Below the pieces are notes generated by a model. It saw only the letters and a list, made by a program, of their open reading frames with translations, was not told the origin of the DNA and made no database searches. Shown here one piece after another: positions 56,382-64,000 of a stretch of 64,000 bases of DNA (position 1 is its first letter; each line of letters begins with the position of its first letter). The position numbers and the translations under genes are program-made. Source of the DNA: Chromatium okenii. GTDB taxonomy: Bacteria; Pseudomonadota; Gammaproteobacteria; Chromatiales; Chromatiaceae. Location: contig NZ_NRRQ01000013.1 of NCBI RefSeq assembly GCF_016583745.1, positions 50,001-114,000 on the forward strand, given 5' to 3'.

Positions 56382-58370
56382 TTAACGGCGCTCCGCACCA
56401 CGAAACCGTGCAATCAATTCGTGCAGTTTATGCGAGAGCGTTGCAATATCTTGAACGCGCTCCTGCGCAATTAAAATGTTTTGATCGTTATATTGCGCCA
56501 GCCCGCCGACGCGCTCAACGTGATTTGCCAACGCCTGACTGCTGCCAGTTTGTTGTTTGGTTTGATGATTTACCTCCGATACCCGACTCAAAATATCGTC
56601 GGCGTGGTGGCGGATCGTTTCAATCGCGTCCGCCGCTTCCCGTGACAGCGCCACGCCACGATTGACCTGTTCGGAAGTCATGCCAACTGCGGTCACAGCC
56701 GCCGCACTTTCCTGCTGAATCGTCTTGATTGTATTGGTGATTTCACCCGTCGCCTGCGCCGTGCGATTCGCCAATTTGCGCACCTCATCAGCCACCACCG
56801 CAAATCCGCGTCCTTGCTCACCAGCGCGTGCCGCTTCAATCGCCGCGTTGAGCGCCAGCAAATTGGTTTGATCGGCAATTTCGCGGATCACGTTAATGAT
56901 GGTGCTGATGTCACGCGACCGCTCATCTAATCGCTGCACGCCGCTGGCAACCGTCTGCATCGTGTGGTCAATCTGCCCGATCTCCTGCGCCGTCTGCTGC
57001 ACAATCGTTGAGGCGCTGGCGGTGATGGTGCCGGTGTCCTGCGCCAGCTCCTGCAATTGCAGCGCCTGCCGCGCCACGCCACCGATTGAGCCAGTGATTT
57101 GCCCCATTTCGTCGGTCATCTGGTGCGCAGCATCAAGCTGTTGCCGCGAGTTTTGCACCACCGACTCGGTCGCCGCGCTCAATTCTTGGCTGCTCACATC
57201 AAGGCGACGGCTTTCTTCAGCAATCGCCACCACCAGCTCACGCAGCCGCTGCATAAAGGCGTTAAACGCCGCGCCGATGATGCCAATCTCATCTTGGCGC
57301 ACGACCGCCACCTGCTGCGTCACATCGCCATCCCAACTGACCAGCGTGTGCGCGAGTTGCTGCAACGGGCGCATCAAATGCGCGAGCAGCGGCCACAAAA
57401 TCGCCGCCAAAATCAGCAAACCCACGCTACCAATCAGCGCCGTCATCAGCATCATCTGCCGCGCCTCCGCCAGCGCATCGGCGAGCGGAAAGGTCAGCAC
57501 CAGCGCCCAAGTATTCATCGCCTTGCCGGGTTGAATCGGGCGCACCAGCGACATCAAACCCGCGTCAGTGATGAATTCATACGCTTTACCGTCTTTGATC
57601 GCCGCCAGTGCTGCCGGCGGTAAATCATGCGCCGCTTGACTCAGGAGCGTGCTGTCGGGATGGCTCGCATAAATACCGGCATTGGACAGCAAGCTGGCGC
57701 GTCCTGATCCGAACGGGCGCACCTCGGTGAGAATGTCCTGCAAACCGACCAGCGGATAATCTGCGCCGACCGAGCCAAGAAATTTACCGCCGTCGAGAAT
57801 CGGCACCATCAGCGACACCATCAACACTGGCTTGCCGCTAATTGGGAAAGAATAGGGTTCACTCGCCCATGGCTGCTTGGTGCGCTTGGGGATGTTGTAC
57901 CAATCTGCCGTGTCGTATTCCGTCACCGGCTCCACCGCCACCACCCCGCTGGCGCGATTCCAATATGGAATATAACGCCCGGTGGCGTCATTCTCTGGCG
58001 CGACGCGGACAAATTCCGTATCGCGGCCATCAAACGCATTCGGCTCCCAATACGACCCCAAACCAACGAGCTGCGGATTGGCTTCTAACACTGCCGCGTT
58101 CACGGCTGAGGCCACCGCCCGCTGCGGATCGCGGTCATGGATCGCCCGCAACGCAAGCGCCAGCGATTCAGCGACGGCATACGAATGATCAAACTCGGAT
58201 TTAATCCGACCGGCGTAGGTGTCCGCCATCCCGCGCACCAGCGTCAAGGCTTGCTCCCGCGCACCGTTCTGGGTGAGCACCGCCATCGTGCCAAATGCCA
58301 ATAAAAACAGCAGCCCACTTCCGCCCAACATCCACAAAAACAATCGCGCTCGCAGAGATGTCATTCGCAT
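56382..58370 (-). CDS. Methyl-accepting chemotaxis protein with dCache-type sensor
   Basis: A 662-residue chemoreceptor. It has a membrane helix ([22 protein letters not shown]), a large periplasmic dCache-like domain (about 35-310; [24 protein letters not shown]), a second helix ([22 protein letters not shown]), HAMP, and a signalling domain with tip [40 protein letters not shown]. dCache sensors bind small ligands such as amino acids; the ligand here is unknown. It is divergent from the msrAB fusion gene. Confidence 0.92.
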   Translation of the reverse strand: MRMTSLRARLFLWMLGGSGLLFLLAFGTMAVLTQNGAREQALTLVRGMADTYAGRIKSEFDHSYAVAESLALALRAIHDRDPQRAVASAVNAAVLEANPQLVGLGSYWEPNAFDGRDTEFVRVAPENDATGRYIPYWNRASGVVAVEPVTEYDTADWYNIPKRTKQPWASEPYSFPISGKPVLMVSLMVPILDGGKFLGSVGADYPLVGLQDILTEVRPFGSGRASLLSNAGIYASHPDSTLLSQAAHDLPPAALAAIKDGKAYEFITDAGLMSLVRPIQPGKAMNTWALVLTFPLADALAEARQMMLMTALIGSVGLLILAAILWPLLAHLMRPLQQLAHTLVSWDGDVTQQVAVVRQDEIGIIGAAFNAFMQRLRELVVAIAEESRRLDVSSQELSAATESVVQNSRQQLDAAHQMTDEMGQITGSIGGVARQALQLQELAQDTGTITASASTIVQQTAQEIGQIDHTMQTVASGVQRLDERSRDISTIINVIREIADQTNLLALNAAIEAARAGEQGRGFAVVADEVRKLANRTAQATGEITNTIKTIQQESAAAVTAVGMTSEQVNRGVALSREAADAIETIRHHADDILSRVSEVNHQTKQQTGSSQALANHVERVGGLAQYNDQNILIAQERVQDIATLSHKLHELIARFRGAERR

Positions 58371-58489
58371 TGCTCAACCCCAAGTAATGATCCGTGTCTC
58401 GTTATGTTGTCATCATATTTTAACAACATTGTCACAGTTGCCGGCGGGCTTGCGGTGTTGACAATGTTCAAAACCAAGAGAATTTCATC

Positions 58490-59764
58490 ATGTTACTCAA
58501 CTGGATACGCTGGGGAATACTCATCATGGCTGTGACTACAACCACATCAATTTGCGCCAAAACAACGGAATCAATTGTGCTGGGCATGGGCTGTTTTTGG
58601 GGCGCAGAAAAACGGATGGCGGCGTTGCCCGGCGTGATCGACGTCGAAGCCGGTTATGCCGGAGGTGACGCGCCGCAGGTCGGTTATCGGGACGTGCTGG
58701 CGCTGGAACAGCAACTCCAGCGCGGCGCCGCCACCGCCCCGCGCAATCACGCCGAGGTGATTCAGGTCAGCTTTGATCCGACCCAAATCAGTTTGCGGCA
58801 GGTGTTGATTGCGTTTTGGCAACACCACGATCCCACGCAGGGCGACCGCCAAGGCAATGATCGTGGTAGCAATTATCGCAGCGCGATTTACACCACCAGC
58901 GCGGCACAATTGGCGACGGCGCTGGCGACGCGAGATGACTATCAAACGGCGTTGACCGCTGCCGGACGCGGGCAAATCACAACGGAAATCAAGCAATTGC
59001 GGCATTACAACCGCGCCGAGGAGTCGCATCAGGATTATTTGCAGAAACATCCACAGGGCTACTGCGGACTCGGCGGCACTGGCGTGATGTTTCCTGACGC
59101 AGCGGCACCGCCCGTCGCTGCTGCGCCCGCGCCGTTGGCGGCAGCAACGCTCAATTTTGCGCGGCAATTGCTCGTATTTGAGGCGGCGGATTGCGCGTTT
59201 TGCCAGTTATTTCGCGCCGAAATTCTCGACGGCTGGACGGCAGCAACGCCGATTCGCGCCACGCTGGCGACGTTGCCACCGGATGGCTGGACGCTGAAGC
59301 AGCCGCTGCTGGCAACGCCGACCATCGTATTGTTTGAAAAAGGTCAAGAAGTGTCGCGTTTTACCGGCTACAGCGGCGAACAGGCGCGGTTTTGGCAATG
59401 GTTGGGCGGGCAGGTGCTGACGCCGGAACAGCGGAAAATCGCTTTTGAACAGGGCACGGAGCGCCCGTTTACTGGCTCGCATCTGGATGAAAAACGCCCC
59501 GGCACCTTTGTCGATCCAATTACGGGCGCGGCGTTATTTCGCACCGACGCGAAATTTGAAAGCGGCAGCGGTTGGCCGAGCTTTTTTAATCCGATAGAAG
59601 GTGCGCTGACTTTACATGCCGACAGCAATCACGGAATGCACCGCGTTGAAGTGCGCAGCGCCAGTTCTGGAATTCATTTGGGGCATGTCTTTGATGACGG
59701 GCCACCGCCGTCTGGCAAACGATATTGCATTAACGGTAAAGTATTGCGCTTTGTTCCAGATTGA
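58490..59764 (+). CDS. MsrA / thioredoxin-like / MsrB fusion, exported
   Basis: A 424-residue protein that repairs both epimers of methionine sulfoxide. An N-terminal signal or anchor (IRWGILIMAVTTTTSICA) implies the periplasm. MsrA follows (GCFWGAEKR active site; YCGLGGTGV recycling Cys). The middle segment (about 213-305) is thioredoxin-like with a CAFC motif and a cis-Pro-like LLATPTIVLFEKG. MsrB forms the C-terminus (GSGWPSFF, HLGHVFDDGPPPSGKRYCING) and lacks the two zinc CxxC motifs. The Neisseria PilB order is Trx-MsrA-MsrB; here the Trx-like part is in the middle and may serve both enzymes as reductant or relay. Confidence 0.9.
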   Translation: MLLNWIRWGILIMAVTTTTSICAKTTESIVLGMGCFWGAEKRMAALPGVIDVEAGYAGGDAPQVGYRDVLALEQQLQRGAATAPRNHAEVIQVSFDPTQISLRQVLIAFWQHHDPTQGDRQGNDRGSNYRSAIYTTSAAQLATALATRDDYQTALTAAGRGQITTEIKQLRHYNRAEESHQDYLQKHPQGYCGLGGTGVMFPDAAAPPVAAAPAPLAAATLNFARQLLVFEAADCAFCQLFRAEILDGWTAATPIRATLATLPPDGWTLKQPLLATPTIVLFEKGQEVSRFTGYSGEQARFWQWLGGQVLTPEQRKIAFEQGTERPFTGSHLDEKRPGTFVDPITGAALFRTDAKFESGSGWPSFFNPIEGALTLHADSNHGMHRVEVRSASSGIHLGHVFDDGPPPSGKRYCINGKVLRFVPD

Positions 59765-59772
59765 ATGCTGAT

Positions 59773-59806
59773 CATTAACGCCAGATGAAACAATCTGGCG
59801 TTAATG
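59773..59806 (+). terminator. Strong hairpin after the msrAB fusion gene
   Basis: A fourteen-base perfect stem (CATTAACGCCAGAT / ATCTGGCGTTAATG) with loop GAAACA. The trailing T content is low (CTTAAA), but the stem is strong and ideally placed ten bases after the stop. Confidence 0.65.
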
Positions 59807-59834
59807 CTTAAACATCAGGGTTAAAAAAACACTC

Positions 59835-62138
59835 ATGCACGAGCGAGATTTGATCAACATAAACGCTGCCGAGCGCATGAGTTTATTGCATGATCAATTA
59901 AAAATCAGCGGTTATGTTGGTCATGCGCTGGAAGTGTATCTGGTGCGGCTGGTGTTTTGTTTCTTTGCCGAACACACCGGCATTTTTGCAGCAAATCAGT
60001 TTCAAGCGTTGATTGAACAACGCACCGCTGAAGATGGGCAAGATTTAGCACACTGGCTGGCGCAGTGTTTTGAAGTGTTAAATACACCGCACGAAAAACG
60101 TTTCACCCGTCTTGATCCGCAGCTCGCCGCTTTTCGTTATATTAACGGTCAATTGTTTGCCGAGCATTTACCCACCGCTGCCTTTAATCGGGAAATGCGC
60201 GAGCTTTTATTGGAAGGTTGCGCTTTGGATTGGGGGCGGATTTCACCTGCGATCTTTGGCGCTTTATTTCAATCAGTGATGGACGCTAAAAACCGCCGTC
60301 ATCTGGGCGCACATTACACATCAGAAACCAATATCTTAAAGCTGATTAAACCGTTATTTTTAGATGAACTGCGGGCTGAATTTGAGCGCGTCAAACGGCA
60401 GAGCAAAAGCAATTTATTTGCGTTTCAAGAACAGCTCGCCAGCTTAAAATTCTTTGATCCCGCTTGCGGCTGCGGCAATTTTCTGGTCATCGTCTATCGG
60501 GAATTGCGGTTGCTTGAATTGGAAGTGTTGCGGGCGTTGTTTGGCGCGTCTAAAGCGTTATCAATTGGCGCGGGTGAGTTTAACATTCTGTGCAATGTGA
60601 ATCAGTTTTATGGGATTGAAATTGAGGAATTTCCAGCGCAGATTGCGCAAACAGCATTGTGGCTCACCGATCATCAGATGAATCAAATGGCTTCTCAGGA
60701 ATTCGGGCAATACTATTTACGGATTCCGCTCACGCATTCCGCGACAATTCGTCATGGTAATGCGCTACAACTGGATTGGCGCGAGCTGGTGCCGCCAGCA
60801 AAACTCAATTACATTTTAGGGAATCCGCCGTTTATTGGCAAAGCCTATCAAACGCCCGCGCAAAAAAAGGATTTAGCGCAAGTTTTCCATGATGTCAAAG
60901 GCGCGGGCGTTTTAGATTTTGTTGCCGCGTGGTTTCGCAAAGCGGCTGATTATATGGCGGACAACACTGCTGTAAAAACTGCATTTGTTGCAACCAACTC
61001 AATCACGCAAGGCGAACAAGTTGGGGTGCTATGGTCAGATTTATTAAAACGCGGGATACACATTCATTTTGCGCATCGCACCTTTCAATGGTCAAATGAA
61101 GCAAAAGGCAATGCTGCTGTGCATTGCGTGATTATCGGTTTTGCTTTACACGATGCAATGAAAAAACAGCTTTTTGTTTATGAAACACCGCAGTCTGAAC
61201 CCAGCGAAATGAAGCCTAGCAATATCAATCCTTATTTGTTGGCAGCACCCAATGTCGTTTTAGAAAAGCGCCGCGTTGCACCGGTCGGTGCATTGCCAAT
61301 GGTGTTTGGTTCAATGCCGAATGACGGCGGGCATTTATTGCTGTCTGCTCCAGAAAGAGCGGCGTTAATCAGCAAGGAACCGGCGGCGGCAGCGTGGATT
61401 AAACCCTTTGCGATGGGATATGAATTAATCAACAATAGCCCGCGTTATTGTTTATGGTTGGTTGATATTTCTCCCGATGAATTACAGCAACTGCCGCACG
61501 TTTTAGCGCGAGTGCAGCAATGCCGCCAACATCGTTTACAGAGTTTGCGTCCAGCAACCACTCTTTTAGCAGCGCGTCCCGGGTTATTCGGTGAAATTCG
61601 CCAGCCTGCGAGCACTTATTTAGCGATTCCTTGCGTTTCTTCAGAACGGCGACAATATATTCCACTTGCTTTTTTACCCAGCACGCATATTGCTGGCGAT
61701 AAGTTGCTCATTATTCCCAACGCGCAACGGTATCAATTTGGCGTTTTAACTTCGGCAATGCACATGGCGTGGATGCGCACGGTATGCGGACGACTTGAAA
61801 ATCGTTACCAATACTCCATTACAATTGTTTATAATAATTTCCCGTGGCCGGAAAACATCACGGATCAACAACGCAATACAATAGAACAGGCGGCGCAAGC
61901 AGTATTAGATGCGCGTGCGCAAACGCTGAATGCGTCACTTGCTGCGCTTTATGATCCATTCACAATGCCAGTGAAATTAGTCAACGCGCATCGCCAATTA
62001 GATCGTGCGGTTGATGCGGCTTATTCTAAACAGAAGTTTAGTGGCGACGCCGAGCGCGTGGCTTTTTTATTCGAGCGGTACCAACAACGCACCGCGTCGC
62101 TTGCGCCGCAAAAACCACAACGCCGGAAACGGGTTTAA
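59835..62138 (+). CDS. MmeI-family DNA methyltransferase lacking the nuclease domain
   Basis: A 767-residue protein matching the helical-spacer, adenine methyltransferase and target-recognition parts of type IIL (MmeI-like) enzymes. Motif I is DPACGCGNFLV near residue 218 and motif IV is GNPPF near 335. The C-terminal half should recognise DNA. It starts (MHERDLININAAERMSLLHDQL) where full-length relatives are already about 160 residues in, so the N-terminal D-x9-ExK nuclease is absent. A full-length relative begins at 63416. I infer a stand-alone methyltransferase produced by truncation. Its ribosome site is weak, so expression is uncertain. Confidence 0.85.
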   Translation: MHERDLININAAERMSLLHDQLKISGYVGHALEVYLVRLVFCFFAEHTGIFAANQFQALIEQRTAEDGQDLAHWLAQCFEVLNTPHEKRFTRLDPQLAAFRYINGQLFAEHLPTAAFNREMRELLLEGCALDWGRISPAIFGALFQSVMDAKNRRHLGAHYTSETNILKLIKPLFLDELRAEFERVKRQSKSNLFAFQEQLASLKFFDPACGCGNFLVIVYRELRLLELEVLRALFGASKALSIGAGEFNILCNVNQFYGIEIEEFPAQIAQTALWLTDHQMNQMASQEFGQYYLRIPLTHSATIRHGNALQLDWRELVPPAKLNYILGNPPFIGKAYQTPAQKKDLAQVFHDVKGAGVLDFVAAWFRKAADYMADNTAVKTAFVATNSITQGEQVGVLWSDLLKRGIHIHFAHRTFQWSNEAKGNAAVHCVIIGFALHDAMKKQLFVYETPQSEPSEMKPSNINPYLLAAPNVVLEKRRVAPVGALPMVFGSMPNDGGHLLLSAPERAALISKEPAAAAWIKPFAMGYELINNSPRYCLWLVDISPDELQQLPHVLARVQQCRQHRLQSLRPATTLLAARPGLFGEIRQPASTYLAIPCVSSERRQYIPLAFLPSTHIAGDKLLIIPNAQRYQFGVLTSAMHMAWMRTVCGRLENRYQYSITIVYNNFPWPENITDQQRNTIEQAAQAVLDARAQTLNASLAALYDPFTMPVKLVNAHRQLDRAVDAAYSKQKFSGDAERVAFLFERYQQRTASLAPQKPQRRKRV

Positions 62139-62189
62139 TCGGTTTTTTGTTGATTGCAGTTGACAGCTTTTAATGAATGTGGTCTTCTA

Positions 62190-62310
62190 TGTCTCAGGTG
62201 CTTCAGACACACCGACTAGCGTTATCCGCACACGAAAGTTAGCGGTTTTATTGACACTAACTTAATTGCGTAACACGACACCACGATTAAAGCATATCGT
62301 GGGGGTGCGG
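62190..62310 (+). ncRNA. Candidate C4-like antisense RNA upstream of rha
   Basis: The segment holds CTTCAG (62201-62206) and CGACTAG (62213-62219). These are followed by two hairpins, AAGTTAG/CTAACTT (62236-62263) and CCACGAT/ATCGTGG (62281-62302). The first two blocks are complementary to CTAGTCG (62349-62355) and CTGAAG (62360-62365) further down. Phage P1/P7 C4 RNA has this plan: an untranslated RNA with two short blocks, excised upstream of an antirepressor gene and pairing with its leader. Boundaries are approximate and no covariance search was possible. Confidence 0.5.
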
Positions 62311-62348
62311 TGAAATAAGGAGAGCAATCTCACGAATAAACCCGCCGT

Positions 62349-62424
62349 CTAGTCGCGGTCTGAAGCCCCTACGGGATGCCCAATTTTTGGGTGATGTATC
62401 ACTTCAGAAAATCGACTAGGAGAG
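62349..62424 (+). promoter_or_regulatory. Competing stem over the rha ribosome-binding site
   Basis: CTAGTCG...CTGAAG (62349-62365) can pair with CTTCAG...CGACTAG (62402-62419), which runs directly into the AGGAGAG ribosome site (62418-62424) of rha. The same 5' strand can instead pair with the upstream copy of CTTCAG...CGACTAG at 62201-62219. The two foldings exclude each other, so the upstream RNA could decide whether the rha ribosome site is exposed. Confidence 0.6.
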
Positions 62425-62474
62425 CCTTTTTATGGCCTCGCAAAATCATTCCCTTCCGTCATCTGTCACGATGA
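62376..62474 (+). CDS. Possible 32-codon leader ORF overlapping the rha start
   Basis: The ATG at 62376 opens a frame for MPNFWVMYHFRKSTRRAFL and ends in TGA at 62474, overlapping rha by 43 bases in another frame. In P1 a small ORF (icd) overlaps the antirepressor gene and its translation is needed for antirepressor expression, so this could be a functional analogue. Its ribosome site is poor and chance is quite possible. Confidence 0.2.
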   Translation: MPNFWVMYHFRKSTRRAFLWPRKIIPFRHLSR

Positions 62475-63289
62475 CATCCCGCGAGATTGCGGAATTGACA
62501 GGCAAGCAGCACGGGCACGTCATGCGCGATATTCGCAACATGATGGCACAACTTCACGGCGGCAAATCAGAAGACTTCTTGCCGGAAAAATATCTTAAAA
62601 ATCAAGGCGATCCTGCTTTGGATGCTGGATTTTCGGCGGCTTTGTTTGGTGTAAATAACGCTGGACAACCCATATACGAATACCTGCTCAACAAGGATCA
62701 TACCCTGACTTTATTGACTGGTTATGATGTCAAGGCGCGATTCAAAGTAATACAACGCTGGCAGGAACTCGAAGCCGCATTATCAACTCCATCGCAAGCA
62801 CCTTCTCAATACGTCACTTCTGCATTGCCGTATGCACCGGCATTTGAGATTCAAATTGCAGAATCTGCCGCAAGAATTCTGCGCATGTCAGATACCAGCA
62901 AGATTCGGATGCTCACTACTTTATGTGATGCTAAAGGCATCAATCCGAATTTCCTGCCCGCTTATGTCGATGAACCATTGGTGAAAGCCATTACTACGCT
63001 ATTGAAAGAAATGGATCATCCGCTCGGTCATCATGTCGCCAGAGTTGTGAATCCAACACTTGAAAAATTGGGCATTCTGGAGCATCTTTCACGCAAAGGG
63101 CGCGGCAATGAGATTAAGCGATTTTGGAATCTCACCGCTGAGGGTTTGCAATACGGGCGCAATGAAACCAGCCCGAATAATCCCCGCGAGACACAACCGC
63201 TGTTTTTTGTGGATCGTTTCCCAGAATTATTGCAGCGGCTGGAGACATTTATTACTGACCACGCGCTGCTGAGTACCAACCTGCAATAA
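62432..63289 (+). CDS. Phage Rha-type regulatory protein
   Basis: A 285-residue protein with an N-terminal Rha domain (VTMTSREIAELTGKQHGHVMRDIRNMM, then EYLLNKDHTLTLLTGYDVKARFKVIQRWQELE) and a C-terminal domain (TLEKLGILEHLSRKGRGNEIKRFWNLTAEGLQYGRN) resembling phage antirepressor ends. Rha and Ant proteins are phage regulators that interfere with infection or lift repression. A strong AGGAGAG site lies seven bases before the ATG. It sits alone between two MmeI-family genes, with its own leader and terminator and no other phage gene visible. Confidence 0.87.
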   Translation: MASQNHSLPSSVTMTSREIAELTGKQHGHVMRDIRNMMAQLHGGKSEDFLPEKYLKNQGDPALDAGFSAALFGVNNAGQPIYEYLLNKDHTLTLLTGYDVKARFKVIQRWQELEAALSTPSQAPSQYVTSALPYAPAFEIQIAESAARILRMSDTSKIRMLTTLCDAKGINPNFLPAYVDEPLVKAITTLLKEMDHPLGHHVARVVNPTLEKLGILEHLSRKGRGNEIKRFWNLTAEGLQYGRNETSPNNPRETQPLFFVDRFPELLQRLETFITDHALLSTNLQ

Positions 63290-63305
63290 CGCACTGGCGC
63301 TATAA

Positions 63306-63345
63306 AAAATCCGCTCCCAATTCACTTGGTGAGCGGGTTTTTTAT
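63306..63345 (+). terminator. Intrinsic terminator of rha
   Basis: CCGCTC pairs with GAGCGG around an inner CCAA/TTGG stem. The hairpin is preceded by an A-run and followed by GTTTTTT, directly after the rha stop. Confidence 0.9.
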
Positions 63346-63415
63346 TTGCTTCGTTGCACCGTTTGCGCCACAATTATCAGAATGATGCCAGTATCTGTTG
63401 TGTTAAGAGTCTCTC

Positions 63416-64000
63416 ATGCCCCTATCTTGGAATGAAATTAAAGATCGCGCTCTGCACTTCTCGCGGGAATGGGCAGATGACTGCTCGGAAGATGCAGAAG
63501 CCAAATCCTTTTGGGATGGTTTTTTTAATATCTTTGGCGTGAGTCGGCGGCGCTTGGCAAGTTTTGAACAGCGGGTTAAACAGATTGATGGACGCGCCGG
63601 TTATATTGATTTGCTGTGGAAAGGAAAGTTATTGGTTGAGCATAAATCACGCGGTAAAAATTTAGATCGCGCTCATGCGCAAGCAACGGATTATTTTCAC
63701 GGTTTGAAAGACCGTGAATTGCCGCATTATGTGTTGGTTTGTGATTTTGCTCGGTTTCGTTTATATGATTTAGATGCCGACACGCAACACGAGTTCCAAT
63801 TAGCTGAATTGGTGAATCACGTTCATTTATTCGGCTTTATGGCGGGTTATCAAACCACCGCTATTCAAGAGCAAGACCCGATCAATGTGAAAGCTGCCGA
63901 GCGCATGGGTTTGTTGCATGACCAATTAAAAACCAGCGGTTATGTCGGTCATGCGCTAGAAGTGTATCTGGTGCGGCTGGTGTTTTGTTTGTTTGCTGAA
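63416..64000 (+). CDS. MmeI-like type IIL restriction-modification enzyme, N-terminal part
   Basis: The first 195 residues of a gene running off the right edge. MPLSWNEIKDRALHFSREWADDC and FFNIFGVSRRRLASFEQRV are the typical opening. The nuclease motif is exact: YID, nine residues, then EHK (D-x9-ExK) followed by SRGKNLDRAHAQATDYF. From residue 160 (DPINVKAAERMGLLHDQL) it enters the helical spacer that links nuclease to methyltransferase. Type IIL enzymes cut and methylate with one polypeptide, with methylation of one strand giving protection. Bases 63893-64000 match 59865-59972 of the truncated paralogue at 100 of 108 positions by my count. Confidence 0.92.
   Translation, partial: MPLSWNEIKDRALHFSREWADDCSEDAEAKSFWDGFFNIFGVSRRRLASFEQRVKQIDGRAGYIDLLWKGKLLVEHKSRGKNLDRAHAQATDYFHGLKDRELPHYVLVCDFARFRLYDLDADTQHEFQLAELVNHVHLFGFMAGYQTTAIQEQDPINVKAAERMGLLHDQLKTSGYVGHALEVYLVRLVFCLFAE

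Noticed and set aside
62311-62335. A second gene start after the AAGGAGAG at 62317
   Set aside because: A good ribosome-site sequence, but no ATG, GTG or TTG follows at a usable distance.

Overview
The window looks like part of the chromosome of a gammaproteobacterium with a sulfur-oxidising, autotrophic lifestyle. The evidence is a phosphoribulokinase (Calvin cycle), a tusA-dsrE2 sulfur-carrier pair, a four-cysteine FNR, a carA-carB-greA block, and the family affinities of most genes. GC content is near 50 percent by eye. Short C-run/G-run palindromes, of a kind I recall from Beggiatoa/Thiothrix-like bacteria and cyanobacteria, hint at the Thiotrichales. That placement is inference, because no rRNA or tRNA gene is present.

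Layout. 1-8.4 kb (minus strand): a surface-glycan operon reading from a secreted PPC-domain protein through SapC, a Wzm/Wzt-type ABC exporter and a giant methyltransferase/multi-glycosyltransferase that runs off the left edge. 8.6-13.6 kb: a TldD/TldE protease pair, FNR, dsrE2 and tusA. 13.7-21.5 kb: infA, an adenylate cyclase-PilZ fusion, an MFS transporter, phosphoribulokinase, a SPOR-domain protein, a secreted trypsin-like protease and a phosphoglycerate-mutase-like protein. 21.5-27.9 kb: a 1009-residue RTX protein, a PhnA-type protein, a LysR regulator, a diguanylate cyclase and an FmdB-like protein. 28-32.6 kb: moaA, then cobT and btuB behind a complete cobalamin riboswitch. 32.6-41.5 kb: a chemoreceptor, uppP, carA, carB and greA. 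41.7-48.7 kb: a NAGGN-type amidotransferase, a three-gene yggS/HD-GYP/GGDEF-EAL operon and a second Crp/Fnr regulator. 49-56.3 kb: uup, ampG and a type VI secretion tip module (vgrG, DUF4123, PAAR-like). 56.4-59.8 kb: a chemoreceptor and an MsrA-thioredoxin-like-MsrB fusion.

The right end (59.8-64 kb) is the accessory region. A methyltransferase lacking its nuclease domain and an apparently intact MmeI-like type IIL restriction-modification gene flank a phage Rha-type regulator. The two MmeI-family genes match at 100 of 108 bases where they overlap. The rha leader carries three mutually complementary segments arranged like the C4 antisense-RNA immunity switch of phages P1 and P7. This is the most unusual locus in the window.

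The second notable feature is the C-run/G-run palindrome family. Two copies sit in frame inside uup and ampG, and another supplies the stop codon of the amidotransferase gene. This resembles the protein-coding palindromic elements known from Rickettsia.

Signalling is a recurring theme: two GGDEF proteins, one of them with EAL, plus an HD-GYP protein and a cAMP cyclase carrying a c-di-GMP-binding PilZ domain.
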